DNA from: Actinokineospora bangkokensis
GTDB lineage: Bacteria; Actinomycetota; Actinomycetes; Mycobacteriales; Pseudonocardiaceae
Length of the DNA stretch: 64,000 bases
Assembly: GCF_001940455.1 (NCBI RefSeq)
Contig: NZ_MKQR01000013.1
Location: 142,101-206,100 of the forward strand
Direction of reading: 5' to 3'
Shown: piece by piece, positions 1 to 7,752 of the stretch
How the letters are laid out: every line of letters starts with the position of its first letter
Numbering within the stretch: position 1 is the stretch's first letter
Notes under the pieces: generated by a model
Databases searched by the model: none
Told to the model about the DNA's origin: nothing
Seen by the model: the letters and a program-made list of their open reading frames with translations, nothing else
Program-made: the position numbers and the translations under genes

Positions 1-63
1 GAACCCCTTGCGGGCGAAGAGGGTGACCGCGGCGCGCACCACCCGGTCCCGGACTTCCGGCAC
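1..63 (-). CDS. TetR-family transcriptional regulator, N-terminal fragment (cut by window edge)
   Basis: Only the first 21 codons are inside the window. They read VPEVRDRVVRAAVTLFARKGF, the start of the first helix of a TetR DNA-binding domain (compare the common pattern of a helix ending in LFAxKGF). The GTG start at 63 follows the stop codon of the substrate-binding protein gene by one base, so this is very probably the last known gene of the same operon. Inference: it is the local repressor that reads the palindrome at 4776-4791 in the operon promoter. The ligand domain lies outside the window, so its inducer cannot be judged. Confidence 0.75.
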   Translation of the reverse strand, partial: MPEVRDRVVRAAVTLFARKGF

Positions 64-64
64 G

Positions 65-1363
65 TCACCCGACCAGGGCTACGTCGGCGGGGGTGCGCCG
101 CTCGGTGGGGGCGGGGGTCACCGGGCCGGTGCCCCGGTCGGTCACCATCGGCGCCCACACCTGCTGAACCTTGGCTTGGGCGTCGACGGTGAAGACGTAG
201 GCGCCGGTGAGGCCCGCGTGCGAGTCCGCCGAGAAGGCGAAGGGGGTCAGGCCCGGCCCGGAGATGCGGCCCGACTCCATGGCCTTGATCAGCCCGGACC
301 TGGTCAGGTCGCGGCCCGCCTCCTTCAGCGCCTGGGCGAAGGTGAAGGCCGTGGCCATGCCGGAGATGACGGTGTCGGTCAGCGGGACCTCCGGGATGTA
401 CTTGGCGTGGATCTGCTTGAACAGGGCGATCCAGGGGTCGTCGGAGTCCATGTTCGGCAGGTACCCCGCGCCGGTGAAGCCCTCCAGCAGGGCCGGGACG
501 GACACCTGGGCGCCCGCGCGCTTGCCGAACTCCGACAACAGGCCGCTGAGGGTGCGCACGTCGGCGCCGATGCTGTTGGCCACGAACTTCGGCTTGTAGC
601 CCACGCGCGCCGAGGTCAGGATGGTCAGCGCGGTGAAGGCGGGCACGCACTCGCACACCACGACCTCCGCGCCCGCGGCCTTGAGCGCGGTCACCTGCGG
701 CAGCACGTCGGTGTTGGCCGGGTCGTAGGGCTGGCGGGAGACGATGGCGTCCTTGACGAACTGGTCGAGGCCCGCCTGCGCGTCGCGGCCCACGTCGTCG
801 TTCTGGTAGAGCACGCCGACCTTCTTGCCCGCCAGCTCCTCGGCGATGTACTTGCCCAGGATCTTCGACTCGCGGGTGTAGTCGACCTGGAAGCCGAAGG
901 TCATCGGGCTCGTCGCGGGCTCGTCCCAGGCCAGCGCGCCGGAGGCCACCAGCAGGTCCGGCACGCCCTCGGTGGTGAGGAAGTCGGTCACCTTCGTGTG
1001 GGTGGGGGTGCCCAGGCCGCCGACCACGGCGAACACCTTGTCCTGGAGCACCAGCTTCTTCACCACCTCGACCGTGCGCGTCGGGTTGTACCCGTCGTCC
1101 TCCACACGGTACTCGATGGTGCGGCCGTTGATGCCACCGTTGTCGTTGACGTAGGAGTACACCGCGCGGGCACCCGCCGAGATGGTCGAGTAGCCGGGGG
1201 CGGCGGGCCCGGTGAGGGGCTGGTGGGTTCCGATCAGGACGGTGGTGTCGGTGACCCCGGCCCGCTCGTCCTTGACCGCGGGCCCCCCGGTCGGGGTCTC
1301 CCCCGCGCCCCCGCAGGCGGAGACGACCAGGAGGAGGGTGAGTGCGAGTGCTCTGCGTTTCAC
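65..1363 (-). CDS. ABC transporter substrate-binding lipoprotein, branched-chain amino acid (LivJ/K) type
   Basis: This 432-residue protein is the extracellular receptor of the ABC importer encoded upstream in the same operon. It opens with a lipoprotein signal: two arginines, a hydrophobic stretch and the lipobox VSAC, with the lipidated cysteine at residue 17. The mature part is a type I periplasmic binding fold (VLIGTHQPLTG near the start, later VGVLYQNDDVGRDAQ). The GTG start at 1363 overlaps the livM stop by four bases (GTGA) and sits exactly at the signal peptide; the reading frame stays open far upstream, but that part is a shadow of livM. Family members bind leucine-type amino acids, amides, urea or aromatic acids, so the ligand is not settled by sequence. 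The TetR gene downstream suggests a catabolic substrate. Confidence 0.9.
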   Translation of the reverse strand: MKRRALALTLLLVVSACGGAGETPTGGPAVKDERAGVTDTTVLIGTHQPLTGPAAPGYSTISAGARAVYSYVNDNGGINGRTIEYRVEDDGYNPTRTVEVVKKLVLQDKVFAVVGGLGTPTHTKVTDFLTTEGVPDLLVASGALAWDEPATSPMTFGFQVDYTRESKILGKYIAEELAGKKVGVLYQNDDVGRDAQAGLDQFVKDAIVSRQPYDPANTDVLPQVTALKAAGAEVVVCECVPAFTALTILTSARVGYKPKFVANSIGADVRTLSGLLSEFGKRAGAQVSVPALLEGFTGAGYLPNMDSDDPWIALFKQIHAKYIPEVPLTDTVISGMATAFTFAQALKEAGRDLTRSGLIKAMESGRISGPGLTPFAFSADSHAGLTGAYVFTVDAQAKVQQVWAPMVTDRGTGPVTPAPTERRTPADVALVG

Positions 1364-2400
1364 GGTGTGCCTTCCGACGCGGGAACGGGGGTGGGGGACT
1401 TCTGGGCGGGGGTGGGCGTGCGGCGCCCGGGCAGGGGGAGCTTGCTGATCAGCCCGTGGACCCCCTGCGGGAGCACGAGCACGACGAGGACGAGCACCAG
1501 GCCCAGCACGGCGTGCGGCAGGTTGTTGGCGACGTCGGTGGGCAGGCCCAGGCCGTGCGCGAGGTCCTCGGTGCCCGCTTGCACGAGCACGAGGGCGAGC
1601 GCCCCCCAGAGCGCGCCCCACAGGCTGCCGACCCCGCCGAGCACGACGGCGGCCAACAGGGTCAGCGACAGCGCGGGGGTGAACGACCCGGGTGCGGCGG
1701 TGCCCAGCAGGAAGGCTTGCAACCCGCCCGCCAGCCCGCCGCAGACGGCGCTGACCAGGAACGCGAGCACCTTGGTGCGCCCGACGCGGATGCCCGCCAG
1801 GGCGGCGGAGACCTCGTCGTCGCGCACGGCGCGCATCTGCCTGCCGATGCGGCCGGTGGTGATGTTGGCCAGCACGACCAGCGCCAGCAGCACCGTCGCC
1901 CACACCACCCACGCCTGCCAGCGGGTGCTCGGCACGACGCCCGCCAGCGCGGGCGGCAGGCTGTTCACGGTGAAGCTCAGGCCGTTGCTGCCGCCGAGCA
2001 GGTCCGGGAACCGCTGGGTCAGCGCGGGCAGCCCGACCGCCAGGGCCAGGGTGGCCCCGGCCAGGTAGGGCCCGTGCAGGCGGGCCGCAGCCGCCCCGGT
2101 GAGCAGCCCGGCGCCCCCGCTGACGGCGGCGGCGATGGCGAGGTCCAGCCAGAACGGCAGCCCCGGCGCGTTGACCACGAGCAGGCCCACGGTGTACGCC
2201 CCGACCAGCAGGAACGCGCCGTGGCCGAGCGACACCTGCCCGGTCAGGCCGGTGAGCACGCTCAGCCCCGCGGTGGCCAGCAGCAGGTAGCCGAGGGTGG
2301 CCAGCCGGACGTTGGTGAACGGGTCCACCACCAGCGACACGGCCACGACGACGGCCAGGCCGAGCAGCGCCCACCCGAGGTGGCGCAGCAGCGGGGGCAT
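1360..2400 (-). CDS. livM: Branched-chain amino acid type ABC transporter permease LivM
   Basis: This 346-residue integral membrane protein is one of the two permeases of the importer. It is rich in hydrophobic helices (for example near ATLGYLLLATAGLSVLTGLT) and carries the LivM hallmarks: GHGAFLLVGAY early, LGGSNGL in the middle and LGGVGSLWGALWGA toward the end. It ends in a basic, proline-rich tail rather than the ATP-binding domain that some family members carry. The ATG at 2400 overlaps the livH stop (ATGA), and the stop overlaps the receptor gene start, which indicates tight translational coupling. Confidence 0.9.
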   Translation of the reverse strand: MPPLLRHLGWALLGLAVVVAVSLVVDPFTNVRLATLGYLLLATAGLSVLTGLTGQVSLGHGAFLLVGAYTVGLLVVNAPGLPFWLDLAIAAAVSGGAGLLTGAAAARLHGPYLAGATLALAVGLPALTQRFPDLLGGSNGLSFTVNSLPPALAGVVPSTRWQAWVVWATVLLALVVLANITTGRIGRQMRAVRDDEVSAALAGIRVGRTKVLAFLVSAVCGGLAGGLQAFLLGTAAPGSFTPALSLTLLAAVVLGGVGSLWGALWGALALVLVQAGTEDLAHGLGLPTDVANNLPHAVLGLVLVLVVLVLPQGVHGLISKLPLPGRRTPTPAQKSPTPVPASEGTP

Positions 2401-3251
2401 CAGACCCTCCTCGCCGCGGTGCGCCCGAACAACCCGTTGGGGCGGAAGGTGAGCACCACGACCAGGATCGCCAGCGACGCCAGGGTCACCAGCTCCGGCC
2501 CGAGGTACCCGGAGACGCAGGACAGCACCACGCCGAGGCCGAACCCGCCGACGACCGTGCCCAGCGGGTTGTCCAGCCCGCCCAGCACCGCGGCGGTCAG
2601 CGCGTAGACGAAGACGGTGTCGAGCACGCCGGGGTGCAGGAACGGCGGCGCGGCCAGCACCCCGGCCAGCGCGCCGACCGAGGTGGCCAGCGCCCAGCCC
2701 GCGGTGAGCATCAGCCCCACCTTGACCCCGACCAGGCTCGCGACCTCGGGGTGGAAGGCGGCGGCGCGCATCCGCAGCCCGAGCGAGGTGGTGCCGAACA
2801 GCAGCAGCAACCCGCCCGCGACGACGAGCACCACGGCGATGACGAACGCGGAGTTGGCGGAGAAGGCGCCGCGGAAGTCCAGCGCGTAGGGGAACGAGCG
2901 CGGCTCGGCGGTCCAGATCATCCCGCACACGGCCTGGAGCACCATGAGCAGCCCCAGGGTGGCGATCACCGGGGCGAGCTCGCCCGCGCGGCTGAGCCTG
3001 CGCATGAGCACCCGTTCGGTGAGCGCCCCCAGCACCGCCCCCGCGACGAGGGCGACCACGAGGCCGAGCCAGTAGCCGCCGGTGGCGCGGTTGACCGAGT
3101 AGGCCAGGTAGGCGCAGACCAGCGCGAGGGCGGGTTGGGCGAAGTTGACGACGCGGGTGGCGCGGTAGATCACCACCAGGGCCAGCCCCAGCGCGGCGTA
3201 GACGGCCCCGTTGGTCAGGCCGCCGAGCGCCAAGGCGAACAGGTCGGACAT
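2400..3251 (-). CDS. livH: Branched-chain amino acid type ABC transporter permease LivH
   Basis: This 283-residue permease partners LivM. It begins MSDLFALALGGLTNGAVYAA, the usual LivH amino terminus, has about eight hydrophobic helices, and ends with the family tail LTFRPNGLFGR. The segment FAQPALALVCAYLAY corresponds to the conserved NFAxGxxxMxGAY region, and AVLGGLDNPLGTVVGG to the cytoplasmic loop that contacts the ATPases. The start was chosen at the ATG overlapping the livF stop; the frame is open further upstream but that part is the antisense shadow of livF. Confidence 0.9.
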   Translation of the reverse strand: MSDLFALALGGLTNGAVYAALGLALVVIYRATRVVNFAQPALALVCAYLAYSVNRATGGYWLGLVVALVAGAVLGALTERVLMRRLSRAGELAPVIATLGLLMVLQAVCGMIWTAEPRSFPYALDFRGAFSANSAFVIAVVLVVAGGLLLLFGTTSLGLRMRAAAFHPEVASLVGVKVGLMLTAGWALATSVGALAGVLAAPPFLHPGVLDTVFVYALTAAVLGGLDNPLGTVVGGFGLGVVLSCVSGYLGPELVTLASLAILVVVLTFRPNGLFGRTAARRV

Positions 3252-3943
3252 CAGAACCCCAGGTAGGCGTGTCGGAGTCGGTCGTCGGCCAGCAGGTCGG
3301 CGGCGGGCGCGTCCGCCACGACCCGGCCCAGTTCGAGCACGTAGCCGCGGGTGGCGACCGACAGCGCGCCGCGGGCGTTCTGCTCGACCAGCAGCACGGT
3401 CATCCGCAGCTCGCGCAGCAGGTCGAGGATGCGCCGGGTGACCAGCGGGGCCAGCCCGAGCGACGGTTCGTCGAGCACCAGGGCGCGCGGCCCGGACATC
3501 AGCGCCCGGCCGATGGCGAGCATCTGCCGCTCGCCGCCGGAGAGCGTGTCCGCGCGGCGCCTGAGCCTGCTCGCCAGCGGCGGGAACAGCGCCAGCACGT
3601 GCTCGTGGGCCGCGCGCCGCTGCGCCGACGAGCGCCACAGCCCGCCCAGGCGCAGGTTCTCGGCCACGGTCAGCTCGGTGATGACGCCGCCGTTCTCCGG
3701 CACGTGCGCCAAGCCTCGGCGCACCACCCGGTCCGGCGGCCAGCCGGTGATGTCGTCGCCGTCGAAGTGGACGGTGCCGCCGCGCGGGGGCACTAGGCCG
3801 CTGATGGTGCGCAGCAGGGTGGTCTTGCCCGCCCCGTTGGCGCCGAGCACGGCGGTGATGGCGCCCGCCTCGACGGTCAGGTGCACGCCGTCGAGCGCGC
3901 GGACCGGCCCGTGCGCGGCCGAGAGGTCCTCCACGGTCAGCAC
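3251..3943 (-). CDS. livF: ABC transporter ATP-binding protein LivF
   Basis: This 230-residue ATPase powers the importer. It has Walker A GANGAGKTT (about residues 33-41), the ABC signature LSGGERQMLAIGRAL, Walker B ALVLDEPSLGL followed by the LivF-typical LAP, and the H-loop region replaced by LLVEQNARGAL, which is normal for LivF. The GTG start lies one base after the livG stop, and the stop overlaps livH (ATGA). Its length matches the family, about 230-240 residues. Confidence 0.92.
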   Translation of the reverse strand: MLTVEDLSAAHGPVRALDGVHLTVEAGAITAVLGANGAGKTTLLRTISGLVPPRGGTVHFDGDDITGWPPDRVVRRGLAHVPENGGVITELTVAENLRLGGLWRSSAQRRAAHEHVLALFPPLASRLRRRADTLSGGERQMLAIGRALMSGPRALVLDEPSLGLAPLVTRRILDLLRELRMTVLLVEQNARGALSVATRGYVLELGRVVADAPAADLLADDRLRHAYLGF

Positions 3944-3944
3944 C

Positions 3945-4718
3945 TCAGCCCACTCCCAGGTAGGCCTCGGTGACCTGGGGGTCGTCGCGCACCTCGTCGG
4001 GTGTGCCCGCCGCGATGACCCTGCCGAAGTCCAGGACGGTGATCCGGTCGCACACCCGCATGACCAGGTCCATGTGGTGCTCGACGAGCAGCACCGCCGT
4101 CCGCCCGGTGAGCCCGCGCAGCAGGTCCACCAGCTCCTCGCGCTCCAGTTCGGACAGCCCCGAGGCGGGTTCGTCGAGCATGAGCAGCGCGGGCTCGGCC
4201 ACCAGCGCCCGCGCCAGGGCGACGCGCTTGCGCACGCCGTAGGGCAGGGTGGCGGGGTAGGCGTCGCGCCAGTTGTCGATGCGCAGCAGCGCGAGCAGTT
4301 CCTCGGCCTTGTCGCGCAACCGGCCCTCGTCCCGAGCGGCCCCGCCCAGCCCCAGCAGGGAGCTGAACGCGGATGCCTTGCGGTGCCGGTGCGCTCCCAC
4401 CAGGACGTTGTCGATGACCGTGCACCCGGCGAACAGCCCGAGCCCCTGCACCGTCCGCGCGATCCCCAGCGCCGCCAGGTCGTGCGGTCTGTGGCGCCGC
4501 AACGGTTTCCCGTGCACGCGCACAGTTCCCTCGCGCGGTGCGACGAACCCGCAGAGCACGTTGAACAACGTCGTCTTGCCTGCCCCGTTGGGCCCGATGA
4601 CCCCGTGCACCGATCCGGGCATCACGGCCAGCCGCACCCCGTCGAGAGCCGTCAGCCCCCCGAACCGGACCGTGACACCGGACGCCTCAAGCACAGGTTG
4701 ACCAGGGGATTCCCGCAT
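3945..4718 (-). CDS. livG: ABC transporter ATP-binding protein LivG
   Basis: This 257-residue ATPase is the first gene of the liv operon. It has Walker A GPNGAGKTT, Walker B LLMLDEPASGL and the H-loop LLVEHHMDLVM. The signature is LPYGVRKRVALARAL, a divergent form of LSGGQ usual for LivG proteins. I chose the ATG at 4718 because GGGAG lies a few bases upstream; the ATG at 4763 (adding MWDQRGG...) has no such site. The operon promoter and palindrome lie 60-110 bases upstream. Confidence 0.9.
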   Translation of the reverse strand: MRESPGQPVLEASGVTVRFGGLTALDGVRLAVMPGSVHGVIGPNGAGKTTLFNVLCGFVAPREGTVRVHGKPLRRHRPHDLAALGIARTVQGLGLFAGCTVIDNVLVGAHRHRKASAFSSLLGLGGAARDEGRLRDKAEELLALLRIDNWRDAYPATLPYGVRKRVALARALVAEPALLMLDEPASGLSELEREELVDLLRGLTGRTAVLLVEHHMDLVMRVCDRITVLDFGRVIAAGTPDEVRDDPQVTEAYLGVG

Positions 4719-4775
4719 ACCAGCTCCCGTCGGACCGCATCGTCCACCGCGCTGATCCCACATTTTGGGAGACTA

Positions 4776-4791
4776 CATACCGCGCGGTATG
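4776..4791. promoter_or_regulatory. Perfect 16-bp palindrome, probable TetR operator of the liv operon
   Basis: CATACCGCGCGGTATG reads the same on both strands. It begins right at the predicted transcription start of the liv operon (about 4792 on the minus strand), an ideal place for a repressor to block initiation or escape. TetR-family operators often have this ATACCG..CGGTAT form. The TetR gene at the operon's 3' end is the natural candidate regulator. A second, imperfect copy of one half with its centre (ATACCGCGCGGCAG) lies near 4902-4915. Confidence 0.6.
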
Positions 4792-4798
4792 ACGCAGA

Positions 4799-4827
4799 AT
4801 CATCCGATTCGCACGATGTGCCGTCAA
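4799..4827 (-). promoter_or_regulatory. Predicted sigma70-type promoter of the liv operon
   Basis: On the minus strand TTGACG (4822-4827) and GATGAT (4799-4804) are separated by 17 bases, giving a start point near 4792. This leaves a leader of about 75 bases before the livG ATG, with the palindrome at 4776-4791 directly at the start point. The call is by eye and unsupported by expression data. Confidence 0.45.
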
Positions 4828-5000
4828 TCGACCTTTCGGGCTAACCCGTGCGGGTGAACACCCTGGACACACGGGCTCTCTACCAGGCAGTTCCGGAGCA
4901 GATACCGCGCGGCAGGGAATCCTTCGGCCGCGCCCAGCGCAGGCGACGTGCGGAAGCCGGGCCCTATCCTGGGATCAAGTCGGCACGGAAGGTGAGCGGG

Positions 5001-6221
5001 ATGGGCGACCTGAAGGACGACGCGCGGGAGATCGGGGCACGGGCCCGCAGGATCCGGGTTCGTCGCGGCCTGAGCCTGGAGGTCGCCGCCGGACTGGTGG
5101 GGGTTTCCAAGGGCTATCTGTCCATGTTGGAACGCGGGGAGAGGGCGTTCAGCAGGCGCGGGTTGCTGGAGGACCTGGCTGCCGCGCTCGGCGCTTCGGT
5201 GGTCGACCTGACCGGACAGCCCTACCTCCCAGGGGACCGCGCGAGCGCGTTGGCTTTGGCGGCGCTCCCGGAGATCTCAGTGGCCTTGTTCGACGTGGGG
5301 TTCGACGACGTGCCGGACGGACCGGTGCGGGCGGTCGCTGAACTGGCCGCAGCGGCGAAACGGGCCAACGAGCAGGCAGCGGAGTCGCGGTATTCCTCCG
5401 CAGGGACCGGACTGGGTCAGTTGATCACGGAGTTGCACGTGCACGCGGTGGCGGCGCCCGGTGCCGAGCGCCGCGCAGCTCTCGCCGCGCTGGTGGAGGC
5501 CTGCGTCGTCGCTTCCTGCCTGGCGCGCAACCTGGGCAACGCGGATCTCGCCGTGATCGCTTCGGTGCGGGCCCAGGAGGCCGCGCTGCGGCTCGGCGAT
5601 CCCGGGGTGGGCGGCCTCGCCGCGATGGCGTCAACCTCCGCGCTGAGCCGCTTGGGCGCGCGCAACCGCGCGGCGCGCGTGGCCGCTGCGGCGTTGCGGG
5701 AGGTGGAGTCGGGCTCCGGGGACACGGTTCGACTGGAGGCGGCGGGGATGCTCCACCTCACCAGCGCCCAGATGGCGGCCAAGGACGGCCGCCGCGACGA
5801 GGCGTTCGCCCACCTCGACGCCGCGCGGGACCTGGCGGGGCGCACCGGCGAGCGCAACACCCTGCAGTTCTCCTTCGGCCCCGCGAACGTCCGCGCCTGG
5901 TCGCTGAGCATCGCGGTCGAACTGGGCGAAGGGCCGGGCATGGCCGACCGCGTGACCTCCCGCCCGGACTACGACCGCGGTCTGTCCACTGCGGACAGGC
6001 GCGGCGCGCTGCACTTCGACCTCGCCCGCGCGAACGGCCAGTCCGGCGGGGAGAGGGACCTCCGGGCCATCCATCACTTGGACACGGCCGACCGCATCGC
6101 ACCCCAGCGCCTCCGCAACGACCCCCTGGCCCGCGACCTCGTCCGACAGCTGCACCGCCGCTCCCCCAAGCCCTCCTGGGAGCTCGACAGCCTGCGCCGC
6201 CGCCTCGGCGTGGAAGCCTGA
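5001..6221 (+). CDS. XRE-family helix-turn-helix regulator with TPR-like C-terminal region
   Basis: This 406-residue cytoplasmic regulator has an XRE/Cro-type HTH at about residues 8-65 (LSLEVAAGLVGVSKGYLSMLE is the HTH core). The rest is alanine-rich and helical, resembling the TPR-like sensor halves of actinobacterial XRE proteins that respond to peptides or partner proteins. I chose the ATG at 5001 because GGAAGGTG lies about seven bases upstream; the frame is open back to 4848 but that stretch is not HTH-like. It is divergent from the liv operon across 280 bases. The next gene encodes a DUF5753-like protein, and the two may form one regulatory unit. Confidence 0.85.
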   Translation: MGDLKDDAREIGARARRIRVRRGLSLEVAAGLVGVSKGYLSMLERGERAFSRRGLLEDLAAALGASVVDLTGQPYLPGDRASALALAALPEISVALFDVGFDDVPDGPVRAVAELAAAAKRANEQAAESRYSSAGTGLGQLITELHVHAVAAPGAERRAALAALVEACVVASCLARNLGNADLAVIASVRAQEAALRLGDPGVGGLAAMASTSALSRLGARNRAARVAAAALREVESGSGDTVRLEAAGMLHLTSAQMAAKDGRRDEAFAHLDAARDLAGRTGERNTLQFSFGPANVRAWSLSIAVELGEGPGMADRVTSRPDYDRGLSTADRRGALHFDLARANGQSGGERDLRAIHHLDTADRIAPQRLRNDPLARDLVRQLHRRSPKPSWELDSLRRRLGVEA

Positions 6222-6227
6222 CGGAAC

Positions 6228-6244
6228 GTTTACACTCTGTGAAC
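6228..6244. promoter_or_regulatory. Imperfect inverted repeat upstream of the DUF5753-like gene
   Basis: GTTTACA-CTC-TGTGAAC is a 17-bp dyad with one mismatch between its arms. It lies seven bases after the stop codon of the XRE gene and about 90 bases before the next start. Inference: it is a binding site for the XRE regulator or another dimeric regulator; there is no direct evidence. Confidence 0.35.
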
Positions 6245-6332
6245 CGTCCTCGAAAACTCCCCGAGTAGCGTTGATCCCGAGGACAGCAAGCCCCCTATGA
6301 CGGGCGGGCGCAAGAAATCCTGGGGATCGACC

Positions 6333-6869
6333 ATGAGCAAAGCGGCTACTGATGGGGACGGGCGCGCGCGGACCGTGCGAGAGCCCACGTGGGTGCTGGA
6401 CGGGGCCGAGCGGGCGGTGGTCGACGAGGTGGTGGCGGCGGCCGGGCGGGTCGTCGTCTACGACCCACATGCGGTTCCGGCTGCCCTGAGAACCGAGGCC
6501 TACGCGGCCGCTGTCTCCGGTTCGGTGCGTGACCTCACGGGGAACCAGCTCGCCCTGATCCCGGAGCACTGTCTGACGCGGCCCGACATACCGGTCGAGG
6601 TCGCGGGGGAGCAACTGGCACGGCTGCTGGACAACCCGGGCGCGTGGCGGGTGGTGCCCGCGAGCCACCCCACCTCGCCAGGCTTCACGGTGCTGGAAGT
6701 CGAGCACTTCCACCCCATAGTCCACATCGAACTCCTGGGGAGGCAGGTCATCCTGGAGGACCGCGGCACGACCACCCGCTACCTGGAGCTGGCCCAAGAA
6801 CTTGAGCGAGCGTGCTTGCCGGCCGACGAGGGCGTTGCGCTCGTCGAGGCGGTGCTGCGCAGCGGATAG
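6333..6869 (+). CDS. DUF5753/Scr1-like protein lacking a helix-turn-helix domain
   Basis: This 178-residue protein has a C-terminal half matching the pattern of the DUF5753 (Scr1-type) domain usually found behind an XRE HTH in actinobacteria: a WRVVPASHP strand, then GFTVLEVE, then the helical end YLELAQELERACLPADEG. The usual first 80 residues forming the HTH are absent. In known Scr1/Scr2-like modules, XRE-DUF5753 proteins work with DUF397 partners; here the neighbour upstream supplies an HTH. I chose the ATG at 6333 (GGGGATCGACC before it) over the ATG at 6297, which has no clear ribosome site. Family assignment is from motif memory and moderately sure. Confidence 0.6.
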   Translation: MSKAATDGDGRARTVREPTWVLDGAERAVVDEVVAAAGRVVVYDPHAVPAALRTEAYAAAVSGSVRDLTGNQLALIPEHCLTRPDIPVEVAGEQLARLLDNPGAWRVVPASHPTSPGFTVLEVEHFHPIVHIELLGRQVILEDRGTTTRYLELAQELERACLPADEGVALVEAVLRSG

Positions 6870-6998
6870 GACGCATCCCCTCACGAGCAATGCTTGAGAC
6901 CTGTGGATCGGCCGGGGTGGGGTATACCTTCCCTGTGATTGTCTGTAGGTCTCACGCATGGCCGACGCGCCACCGTCAGTCGGGAAAGGTACACATCC

Positions 6999-7232
6999 AT
7001 GCCTACCGTGGTCCCCGATCCGTCCGACGGTGATGGGCTGAGGTTGATGCCCGCGCTCGGCGCGAAGGAGCACCTGGCCGAGATGGGGAACGCCGAGGAC
7101 GAGACCCACGCCCTTCAGGCGGTGAAGGCGTTCGAGGCCGCCTACGGCGCCACGTACCCCAAGGCGGCCCGCTTCGAACGCGGCCATCTGGTCGAGCGGG
7201 GCATCGAGCGCGAGCAGGGCGCCACAGCATGA
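6999..7232 (+). pseudogene. IS256-family (mutator-type) transposase remnant
   Basis: Residues around KEHLAEMGNAEDETHALQAV and FEAAYGATYPKAA match the region of actinobacterial IS256 transposases that reads like LAEIYNAEDxDHAxxAVKAFxxxYGAKxPKAA. The following RFERGHLVERGIE matches the extreme C-terminal tail of the same proteins (xFxxGxLVERP). About 90 residues normally between these parts, including the last catalytic glutamate region, are missing, as are several hundred N-terminal residues. The product cannot be an active transposase. The 77-codon frame with an ATG at 6999 is open, but I regard it as a deletion scar. I saw no terminal inverted repeats. The stop overlaps the next start (ATGA). 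Confidence 0.6.
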
Positions 7233-7738
7233 CGGGCCACGGTGACGGGACCAGGGAACGCCCCCTGCTCTTCCTCGATGTCGACGGCCCGCTCCTGCCG
7301 TTCGGTGACGGCACCCGGCGCGAGCAGGCGGGCACGGCCGCCAGCGCGCACCTGGCGCGGCTCGACCCGCAACTCGGGCCTCGGCTGGCAGCACTCCCGT
7401 GCGACCTGGTCTGGGCCACGACCTGGGAAGACGAAGCCAACACCGAGATCGCGCCCCGGCTCGGGCTGCCACCGCTCCCGGTCGTGACCTGGCCTGACCC
7501 CTCCGACGAGGATGCGCACCAAGACCGGTGGTTCGGGCTGTGCTGGAAGACCCGAACCCTCGTGGCGTGGGCCGATGGACGCCCGTTCGCCTGGGTCGAC
7601 GACGAGATCACCGACGCCGACCGGGACTGGGTGGCCGCCCACCACCCCGGACCAGCCCTCCTCCACCACATCGCACCAGCACGAGGCCTCAACAACGACG
7701 ACCTCGCAACCCTCGACCACTGGCTACGAGCCCCCTGA
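7229..7738 (+). CDS. HAD-like hydrolase domain protein
   Basis: This 169-residue protein has LLFLDVDGPLLPFGD near the start, corresponding to HAD motif I (DxDG form), CDLVWATTWE in the middle (compare the motif II strand followed by TW) and WVDDEITDAD toward the end (acidic motif IV). HAD enzymes use the first aspartate as nucleophile, mostly on phosphate esters. This compact, capless form is common in actinomycetes as an uncharacterised protein. The start codon overlaps the end of the transposase scar. Confidence 0.75.
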   Translation: MTGHGDGTRERPLLFLDVDGPLLPFGDGTRREQAGTAASAHLARLDPQLGPRLAALPCDLVWATTWEDEANTEIAPRLGLPPLPVVTWPDPSDEDAHQDRWFGLCWKTRTLVAWADGRPFAWVDDEITDADRDWVAAHHPGPALLHHIAPARGLNNDDLATLDHWLRAP

Positions 7739-7752
7739 GGAACCAAAGATCA

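Noticed and set aside
8..2068. 686-codon plus-strand open frame over the liv operon
   Set aside because: It is a shadow of the minus-strand genes: biased toward G, R, H and V, with no recognisable motif.
1364..2374. Long N-terminal extension of the substrate-binding protein frame up to 2374
   Set aside because: The extension is antisense-like low-complexity sequence within livM; the lipoprotein signal starts exactly at GTG 1363.
4848..5000. Earlier start for the XRE regulator
   Set aside because: The added 51 residues are arginine-rich and not HTH-like, and a good ribosome site precedes ATG 5001.
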